Below, piece after piece: positions 58,145-64,000 of a stretch of 64,000 nucleotides of DNA. The position numbers were made by a program, and so were the translations under genes. The stretch spans positions 992,001-1,056,000 of the forward strand of contig CP099977.1 of NCBI GenBank assembly GCA_024372495.1. Direction: 5' to 3'. How positions within the stretch are numbered: position 1 is the first letter of the stretch; every line of letters begins with the position of its first letter. The notes under the pieces are model-generated. The model made no database searches, was not told the origin of the DNA, and saw only the letters and a program-made list of their open reading frames with translations. The stretch is from Pseudarthrobacter sp. Fe7. Its GTDB lineage: Bacteria; Actinomycetota; Actinomycetes; Actinomycetales; Micrococcaceae.

Positions 58145-59558
58145 TGGCGCTCAGCGTCCTTGACCTCTTTTCGGTCGGCATCGGGCCCTCGTCGTCACAC
58201 ACGGTGGGCCCGATGCGGGCGGCCAAGCTGTTCGCAGACGGGCTGAAGGGCGACGGCCAGGCGGCCGCAACCGCCCGCGTCCAGACCGAACTGTTCGGCT
58301 CCCTCGGCGCTACAGGGCGCGGCCACGGCTCGGACAAAGCGGTGGTTCTGGGGCTGAAGGGCCTGGACCCGGAAACCGTGGACACCGTCACGGCCGACGA
58401 CCAGGTGGCAGCGGCCGCGCTGGACGCCGAACTGCACATCGCCGGGGTTCACCGGGTGGACTTCAACTGGGAAGAGGACGTGGTGCTCCACCGGCGCAAG
58501 TCCCTCCCGGCCCACCCCAACGGCATGACCTTCCGGGCGCTGGACCACGCGGGCGCCGTGCTGAGCGAGCGGAGCTTCTACTCGATCGGCGGCGGCTTCG
58601 TGGTGGACGGCGACGCCGAGGGGCGGACAAGGTGGTGCCTGATGACACCGTGCTGCCGTACCCGTTCTCCACGGCGGATGAACTCCTGCAGATCTGCAGC
58701 CGTGAAGGCATGTCCATCTCCGAGGTCATGCTGGCCAACGAACTCACCTGGCGCAGCGAAGCGGAGCTCCGCGAACAGCTGCTGGGGCTGTGGGCCGTGA
58801 TGCGCGAATGCGTGGAGAACGGCTGCAATGCCGAGGGCATCCTGCCCGGCGGGCTGAACGTCACCCGGCGCGCGCCGTCGCTCTTCCGCACGCTCACGGC
58901 TTCGGCCCAAAGCGCCGAAGCCGCGGCAGCAACGCCGTCGCCCGTCCAGGCGCCGGCCGATCCGCTGCTGGCGATGGAATGGGTCAACCTGTTCGCGCTC
59001 GCCGTCAACGAGGAGAACGCCGCCGGCGGGCGGATCGTCACGGCCCCCACCAACGGGGCCGCGGGGATTGTGCCGGCGGTCCTGCACTACTACGTGAAGT
59101 TTGTTCCAGGGGCCGACGACGACGGTGTGGTCCGCTTCCTGCTGGCGGCAGCCGCCGTCGGAATCCTGTTCAAAACGAACGCCTCCATCTCCGGCGCCGA
59201 AGTGGGCTGCCAGGGCGAGGTGGGCTCCGCCTGCTCGATGGCTGCAGCCGGGCTCTGCGAGGTGTTGGGCGGAACGCCGGCACAGGTGGAAAACGCTGCC
59301 GAGGTGGGGATCGAGCACAACCTGGGCCTGACCTGCGACCCCGTGGGCGGCCTGGTGCAGATCCCGTGCATCGAGCGGAATGCGATCGCCAGCGTGAAGG
59401 CAATCAACGCCGCCCGCCTGGCCCTGCACGGGGACGGGAGCCACAAGGTCTCGCTGGACAAGGCGATCAAGACCATGCGCGATACCGGGGCCGACATGAA
59501 AACCAAGTACAAGGAAACCTCCCGAGGAGGACTCGCAGTGAATGTGATCGAGTGCTGA
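58144..59558 (+). CDS. sdaA: L-serine dehydratase (single-chain, iron-sulfur); frame broken in a G run
   Basis: Corrected length is 471 residues. The beta domain begins [20 protein letters not shown]. The alpha domain shows [20 protein letters not shown] and [20 protein letters not shown] with Cys residues for the Fe-S cluster. It deaminates serine to pyruvate and ammonia. One G is missing at 58620-58623 ([18 protein letters not shown]). It follows soxG with a TGATG overlap and completes carbon flow from sarcosine through serine. Confidence 0.94.
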
Positions 59559-59561
59559 ACC

Positions 59562-60458
59562 ATGACTGTTACTGAAACCCACGCGCCCGCGCCCAAGGCG
59601 CCCACCACCGTGGAACACGTCCTGACCCTTGACTGTCCGGAAGGGCCCGGCATTGTCCACGCCGTGTCCGGCTTCCTGCTGGAACACGGCTGCGACATCA
59701 TCGACAACAAGCAGTTCGGTGAGCGTTCCGAAGGCCACTTCTTCATGCGCGTGCATTTTGTCTCCGAAGGCGACGATTCCACACTGGACGTTTTGCGGGA
59801 TTCCTTCGCTCCCGTGGCGAAGAAGTTCGGCATGCGCTGGCAGCTGGAACGCCAGGGCTCCAAACGCAAGGTGCTGATCATGGTGTCCAGGTTCGGGCAC
59901 TGCCTCAACGACCTGCTGTTCCGGTCCCGGATCGGGGAACTGCCCGTGGAAATCGTTGCGGTGGTATCCAACCACCGGGACCACGAGGCGCTGGTGGAGT
60001 GGCACGGCATCCCGTTCCACCACATCCCGGTCACTGGGGAGAGCAAGCCTGCAGCGGAAGCCGCGCTGATGGCCCTCGTGGACGGGCTCGACGTCGAACT
60101 AGTGGTCCTGGCCCGCTACATGCAGGTGCTCAGCGACGACCTGACCCGGAAGCTGGACGGCCGGGCCATCAACATCCACCACTCGTTCCTGCCCAGCTTC
60201 AAGGGGGCCAAGCCCTACCACCAGGCCTACGCCCGCGGCGTCAAGACCGTCGGCGCCACCGCGCACTACGTCAATGCGGAACTGGACGAGGGGCCCATCA
60301 TCTCCCAGCAGGTGGTGGACGTGGACCACACCTACGGTCCGGAGGACCTGGTGGCCGCGGGCCGCGATACCGAATGCAAGGCCCTTTCCAACGCGGTGAA
60401 GTGGCACTGCGAGGGCCGGGTCATCCTGCAGGGCAACCGCACCGTGGTGCTCCGGTAA
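59562..60458 (+). CDS. purU: formyltetrahydrofolate deformylase
   Basis: A 298-residue enzyme. An N-terminal ACT domain (LTLDCPEGPGIVHAVSGFLL) senses amino acids, and the formyltransferase fold holds NIHHSFLPSFKGAKPYHQA and VGATAHYVNAELDEGPIISQ with the catalytic Asn-His-Asp set. It hydrolyses 10-formyl-THF to formate and THF, so it recycles THF when sarcosine floods the one-carbon pool. It starts 3 bases after the sdaA stop and ends the operon. Confidence 0.95.
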   Translation: MTVTETHAPAPKAPTTVEHVLTLDCPEGPGIVHAVSGFLLEHGCDIIDNKQFGERSEGHFFMRVHFVSEGDDSTLDVLRDSFAPVAKKFGMRWQLERQGSKRKVLIMVSRFGHCLNDLLFRSRIGELPVEIVAVVSNHRDHEALVEWHGIPFHHIPVTGESKPAAEAALMALVDGLDVELVVLARYMQVLSDDLTRKLDGRAINIHHSFLPSFKGAKPYHQAYARGVKTVGATAHYVNAELDEGPIISQQVVDVDHTYGPEDLVAAGRDTECKALSNAVKWHCEGRVILQGNRTVVLR

Positions 60459-60507
60459 CGGAGCAAAACTTCATATCCAAAGTGCGCCGGCTGCTTGGGC
60501 CACGCTC

Positions 60508-61137
60508 TTACCTAGCGCTTACGTGTTCCCCTGCACTGGCCCGGTGCGGACTGCCATGTCCGCGCCGGGCCAGAACCCGTCCCACGGCGAAAAGTCCGGC
60601 CACCAGGACTGCTGCCGGCCAGGCCGCCCACACGCTCCGGGGCCACAAACCGGCAAGGCCCAGGAACGCGGGAACCGTTGCCGTGGCCTGACTGGCCAGG
60701 ACCAGCGCCCAGCCGGTGAACGGGTCCAGCCGCGTGGCGCCCAGTGCGGCGGAGGCGAACAACAGCCCCCACAGTACCGACCAGCACACCCATAGCACGG
60801 CGAGCAGCGGATCCGCGCCAAGCCACTCTCCCGCCAGAAGCAGGCCGGCGAACGCCACCATGCCGCAGAACCAGCCCAGTCCCTTGGAGCCCAGCCCCAG
60901 CAGGCCATCCAGCCCGGCATAGACGTATGTCAACCCGAACAGGAACATGCCGGCGGCCGTCAGAAGGGCTTCAGCACCGGTACCGCTAATGGCAAGATGT
61001 ACGATGCCGAGCACCAGTTGGGTGCCGCCCAGCACCAGGCTGAAGACGGCGGCATCGCGGCGGGGGAGCCGCCCGAGCGTCGCCAGTCCGTTGACCAGCA
61101 GCGCGGCACCCGAGAGGAGGAGGCAAATGAAGGGCAT
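60508..61137 (-). CDS. AmiS/UreI-type small transporter
   Basis: A 209-residue membrane protein with about six helices. ALLVNGLATLGRLPRRDAAV near the N-terminus and the helix containing TYVYAGLDGLLGLGSKGLGW are like the AmiS/UreI family of acid-activated urea or amide channels. I chose ATG 61137 after GGAAGAG. No urease or amidase gene is near. The identification rests on the pattern of helices and the KGLGWF motif. Confidence 0.65.
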   Translation of the reverse strand: MPFICLLLSGAALLVNGLATLGRLPRRDAAVFSLVLGGTQLVLGIVHLAISGTGAEALLTAAGMFLFGLTYVYAGLDGLLGLGSKGLGWFCGMVAFAGLLLAGEWLGADPLLAVLWVCWSVLWGLLFASAALGATRLDPFTGWALVLASQATATVPAFLGLAGLWPRSVWAAWPAAVLVAGLFAVGRVLARRGHGSPHRASAGEHVSAR

Positions 61138-61350
61138 CAGCGACTCTTCCATGCGGAGGACCAAGGACGCGAGACTCTCGTATTGTGGAATCTGGATATC
61201 ACATTACGGAGATTATCTCGAGTAATGGCTCTCTGCATAGCGGCCCTTGGTCGCAATCCGATAAGTTGCAACGTAAACTTTTTTGCTGGTTCGCAAAATT
61301 GGGTTTTGTTTTTCCAGCAAAGGCCAAGCCTCGCGTGCCATGATCGGGCA

Positions 61351-62025
61351 ATGAATACAATGCCGGCTGCCACGGAGCACCGCCGCAACTTCAACTCACG
61401 TGCGCACCATTCCCGGCTGCGCCTGCTGGTGATGCTCACCGTCGGACTGGTGGCGGCGCTGCTGGTCGGCGCGTTCGGATCCTGGGCCTACGCTCCCGCA
61501 TTGGGGTGGGCTGCCGCCTCGGCCACCTACCTCATCTGGGTGTGGAGCGTGATCGGCCGCCTGGGACCGGCCGCCACTGCCGCCCATGCCCGGAGGGAGG
61601 ATCCCGGCCGGGTCTTCTCGGACGCCTTGGTGCTCAGCGCCACGGTGGCCAGCTTTGCGGGAGTGGCCCTGATCCTGCTCGATGCCTCCAATGAACAGGG
61701 CGGGGCCAAGGATGCCACGGTGGCCATGGCCCTTGGCAGCATTGCCCTGTCGTGGTTCCTGGTCCACACTCTGTTCACCCTGCGGTATGCGGCCATCTAC
61801 TACCGTGACGGCACCGGCGTCGACTTCAATGAGGAGAGCCAGCCTAGGTACGGGGATTTTGCCTACCTTGCCTTTACGGTTGGAATGACCTTCCAGGTGT
61901 CGGATACAGACCTGAAGACCAACGCCATCCGCTCCACCGTCCTGCGGCAGGCCCTGCTGTCCTATTTGCTGGGCGCAATCGTCCTGGCCACCACCATCAA
62001 CCTGGTTTCTGGGCTGATTCACTAA
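61351..62025 (+). CDS. DUF1345 family membrane protein
   Basis: A 224-residue membrane protein with about five helices. ALILLDASNEQGGAKDATVA, HTLFTLRYAAIYYRDGTG then VDFNEESQPRYGDFAYLAFT and VGMTFQVSDTDLKTNAIR are highly characteristic of the DUF1345 family. Function unknown. The ATG at 61351 has no strong ribosome site. It is divergent from the UreI-like gene. Confidence 0.85.
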   Translation: MNTMPAATEHRRNFNSRAHHSRLRLLVMLTVGLVAALLVGAFGSWAYAPALGWAAASATYLIWVWSVIGRLGPAATAAHARREDPGRVFSDALVLSATVASFAGVALILLDASNEQGGAKDATVAMALGSIALSWFLVHTLFTLRYAAIYYRDGTGVDFNEESQPRYGDFAYLAFTVGMTFQVSDTDLKTNAIRSTVLRQALLSYLLGAIVLATTINLVSGLIH

Positions 62026-62099
62026 TCGCATCAACAGGAGCGGTGCGCTCAGCGTCCCACCTGGGGCCTTGTCCCGGCGCAGCAGCTTATTCTGGGCCC

Positions 62100-62507
62100 A
62101 TGGTTGAGATGAGAGTTAACTGGCACCGGCGGCACAAGGAAGGCCTCACTGCGGGCGACAGGGCTGCCGACACCCTGCGAAACGGAATGGGCAGCTGGCC
62201 CTTCGTAGGAATATTCATGGGGTGCATGGGGCTGTGGGCCGCAGTCAACTCCATCTTCCTAGCCAACACGGCGTGGGACCCCTACCCGTACATTTTGTTG
62301 AATCTGTTCCTATCCATGCTGGCCGGGCTGCAAGGCGCCATCCTGCTCATTGCCGCCAAGCGCCAGGATGCCATCGCATCGGCGATGGCGCAGCACGACT
62401 ACGAAACTGATGTCCGCGCCGCGGCGCAGATCGAGATGCTGATGAATATCAATTCCGAACAGTTGAAGCTGCTGCAGGAGTTGCGGACCATGAGGAACCG
62501 GCCCTGA
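62100..62507 (+). CDS. DUF1003 family membrane protein
   Basis: A 135-residue protein. The pattern RAADTLRNGMGSWPFVGIF then NTAWDPYPYILLNLFLSMLA and GLQGAILLIAAKRQDAIAS is the DUF1003 signature of small membrane proteins. Its C-terminal ~40 residues are a helical, charged tail. Function unknown. The ATG at 62100 begins with VEMRVNWHRRHKEGLT. A strong terminator follows the gene. Confidence 0.85.
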   Translation: MVEMRVNWHRRHKEGLTAGDRAADTLRNGMGSWPFVGIFMGCMGLWAAVNSIFLANTAWDPYPYILLNLFLSMLAGLQGAILLIAAKRQDAIASAMAQHDYETDVRAAAQIEMLMNINSEQLKLLQELRTMRNRP

Positions 62508-62514
62508 AAACGCC

Positions 62515-62548
62515 AATGGGTGCAACTCCTGTCGGAGTTGCACCCATT
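62515..62548. terminator. bidirectional terminator between DUF1003 and csbD-like genes
   Basis: AATGGGTGCAACTCC (62515-62529) pairs perfectly with GGAGTTGCACCCATT (62534-62548) around TGTC. TTTT follows on the plus strand and an A-run precedes on the other side. It ends both convergent transcripts. Confidence 0.9.
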
Positions 62549-62560
62549 TTGCGGCGTCGA

Positions 62561-62737
62561 TTAGTCCTTCTTGAAGGCATCCTTGACGTGCTCGCCAGCC
62601 TGTTTGAGGTCTGACTTTGCCTGGTCCGTCTGGCCTTCGGCCTTCAGGCTTTCGTCGCCCGTAGCGTTGCCGGCAGCTTCCTTGCCCTTGCCGCCAAGCT
62701 TCTCTGCCGCGTTGCCGATCTTGTCATCCAAACCCAT
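62561..62737 (-). CDS. CsbD-family stress protein
   Basis: A 58-residue protein with the CsbD pattern GLDDKIGNAAEKLGGKGKEA then AGNATGDESLKAEGQTDQAK. Such proteins are induced by general stress, and function is not known. The start ATG 62737 follows AGGAGCAAC. An AAGCATGCTT palindrome lies about 60 bases upstream. Confidence 0.88.
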   Translation of the reverse strand: MGLDDKIGNAAEKLGGKGKEAAGNATGDESLKAEGQTDQAKSDLKQAGEHVKDAFKKD

Positions 62738-62794
62738 GGAGTTGCTCCTAACAATTGGTGCTCTCCCTGGCATAGCCAGAGCCTGACCTATCCA

Positions 62795-62808
62795 TACTAA
62801 GCATGCTT
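62795..62808 (-). promoter_or_regulatory. palindromic AAGCATGCTT motif upstream of the csbD-like gene
   Basis: AAGCATGCTT at 62799-62808 is followed on the minus strand by TAGTAT, a possible -10 box. The same TAAGCATG core occurs at 3795-3802 and about 24009-24016, also near starts of minus-strand genes. A shared regulator is possible. Confidence 0.35.
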
Positions 62809-62978
62809 TCGATTTTTGTGGCGCATTTTCGGCCGGAATTTTTGGTCCGATATGCAGGCCTTAAGGCTGCCTATGCCTCGCTTCTGCTACGTCAAGGCAA
62901 AAGATCCGAAGGCGCGCGGTCCAGTCCTGCATCCCCGGCTGGTGGCCGCGTCACCAGGTCTGTACTGCGCGGCGCACC

Positions 62979-63965
62979 TTAGCCCGCCGGGACGCCCAGC
63001 GGGCGGGCGACGTGCAGCTTTCCGTGGTCAATGAGCCATTGGATTGATTCGAAGACAGCCTGCTCGGGCTCGTACCGGGGCGTGTAGCCCAGCACCGAGG
63101 CGGCCTTTTCGATGCTGAAGCACTGGCTGCGGTAGAGGTGGTTCCAGCTGGACTCTGCGTAGTCCCGTGAGGTGCCTTCGCGGAAGCGGTCCCAGGGAAC
63201 CGTCTCCAGCACCGCTGCGTGCCCGAACCAGGCCGCGGCGATATCCGCGTAACCGCGCACCGTGAGTGCCGTCGGGGCAACGATGTTGAAGTCCTCACCG
63301 GCGGCCGCCTCGGGCCGGGCAATGGCTTTCTCGAACGCCTGGGCAACGTCATCGGCGTGCACATGGTGCATCAGTTCAGCGCCGCTGCCGGGAACCCGCA
63401 GGGGCTGTCCGGCGGAGATGGTCTGCCACACCATGGGATCGAGGTTTCCGAGCGGGCCCACTGGCTGCCAGCCCGGCCCCACAATGTGCCCCGGGTGCAG
63501 CGACGTGGTGGCCAGCCCGCCGCGGGCGGCTTCTTCCTTCAGCATCAGGGCGATCCTGTTCTTCTGGACGCCGTAATCGCCAAAGGGCGGTGCGGCCGAA
63601 TCCGATCCCTCCCTGATGGGGACCTTGAGGCTTTGCCCGTACCGCCAGATGGAGCCGCAGTGCAGCAGGTGTCCCACCTCCCCGCGCAGCCGCTCCACCA
63701 GCGACGCCGCCGATTCCAGGGTGAAGCAGACCAGGTCCACCACCACGTCCGGCTTGAGGGCGGCGACCCGGTCCGCGAACTTTCCGTCCCGGTCCTCCGC
63801 CTCCCGATCAGCGTTGACCTGGTGCACCTGCTGCCATTCCGGCGCGTCCGTGTAGGGCTTGCTGGTGCCGCGGCTGATGTTGGTGACTTCGTGGCCGGCG
63901 CGAACCAGCCGGGGGACCAGGAACGAACCGATGTGGCCGCTGCCGCCAATGACGCTGACTTTCAT
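62979..63965 (-). CDS. NAD-dependent epimerase/dehydratase family protein
   Basis: A 328-residue extended short-chain dehydrogenase. The Rossmann motif is VSVIGGSGHIGSFLVPRLVR. DVVVDLVCFTLESAASLVER and a Y-x3-K-like active segment (FGDYGVQKNRIALMLKEEAA) follow. HHVHADDVAQAFEKAIA is typical of the family. The ATG at 63965 follows GGAGAG. Substrate not known; nucleotide-sugar or lactone epimerases are possible. Confidence 0.82.
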   Translation of the reverse strand: MKVSVIGGSGHIGSFLVPRLVRAGHEVTNISRGTSKPYTDAPEWQQVHQVNADREAEDRDGKFADRVAALKPDVVVDLVCFTLESAASLVERLRGEVGHLLHCGSIWRYGQSLKVPIREGSDSAAPPFGDYGVQKNRIALMLKEEAARGGLATTSLHPGHIVGPGWQPVGPLGNLDPMVWQTISAGQPLRVPGSGAELMHHVHADDVAQAFEKAIARPEAAAGEDFNIVAPTALTVRGYADIAAAWFGHAAVLETVPWDRFREGTSRDYAESSWNHLYRSQCFSIEKAASVLGYTPRYEPEQAVFESIQWLIDHGKLHVARPLGVPAG

Positions 63966-64000
63966 TGCTCTCCGATCGTTGTATTCCTCCACGGTAGGGC

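Overview
The window is high-GC DNA with tightly packed, overlapping genes. The gene content fits a soil actinobacterium of the Micrococcaceae, most likely Arthrobacter or Pseudarthrobacter: an Mrp antiporter, a dnaK-grpE-dnaJ-hspR operon with HspR (HAIR) boxes, an extradiol dioxygenase very like the Arthrobacter/Brevibacterium homoprotocatechuate enzymes, and a four-subunit sarcosine oxidase operon. I found no rRNA, tRNA, CRISPR array, transposase or phage gene.

Layout. 1-1910: end of an Mrp-type Na+/H+ antiporter operon (mnhD partial, E, F, G). 1930-4405: small conserved genes (DUF4235, CDGSH Fe-S protein, iron-containing redox enzyme, heme-degrading-domain protein). 4497-7664: TPP riboswitch followed by a YkoEDC-type thiamine-precursor ECF transporter. 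7774-12612: HTH-MurA fusion, glutamate-cysteine ligase, metZ, rhodanese, DUF1737. 12907-15372: a large secreted-hydrolase/OpgC fusion. 15506-24763: regulators, PPOX protein, pabC, cardiolipin synthase, MFS exporter, a kinase-PabB fusion, tyrosine phosphatase, LysE exporter. 24851-30807: methyltransferase, MarR/MMPL and TetR/oxidoreductase divergent pairs with visible operators. 30923-35265: heat-shock operon. 35747-46671: aldehyde dehydrogenase and a homoprotocatechuate (4-hydroxyphenylacetate) meta-cleavage operon (hpaG-gntR-hpaE-hpaD-hpaH-hpaI plus a succinate-semialdehyde dehydrogenase remnant), divergent from an aromatic FAD monooxygenase. 46644-51444: pheA, a GH13 glycosidase, a tartrate-type dehydrogenase, a GntR regulator. 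51570-60458: glyA-soxBDAG-sdaA-purU, a complete sarcosine-to-pyruvate and one-carbon module. 60508-63965: membrane and stress proteins and an epimerase.

The most striking signal is not a gene. At least 18 gene-breaking frameshifts, including ones in dnaK and hspR, are the same event: a single extra G or C in the centre of an AGCT site (AGCT read as AGGCT or AGCCT, symmetric on the two strands), always in an S-AGCT-S context. A nineteenth site has two extra bases (AGGCCT). The remaining breaks are plus or minus one base in G, C or T runs. Removing these restores full-length proteins every time. I therefore read the broken genes as intact in the organism. The pattern looks like a sequencing or base-calling error tied to a motif, possibly reporting an AGCT-specific DNA modification.

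Other points worth checking: a 66-bp palindromic element in two intergenic copies with compensatory arm changes, several unusual domain fusions, and a small protein made of YVTLP repeats.
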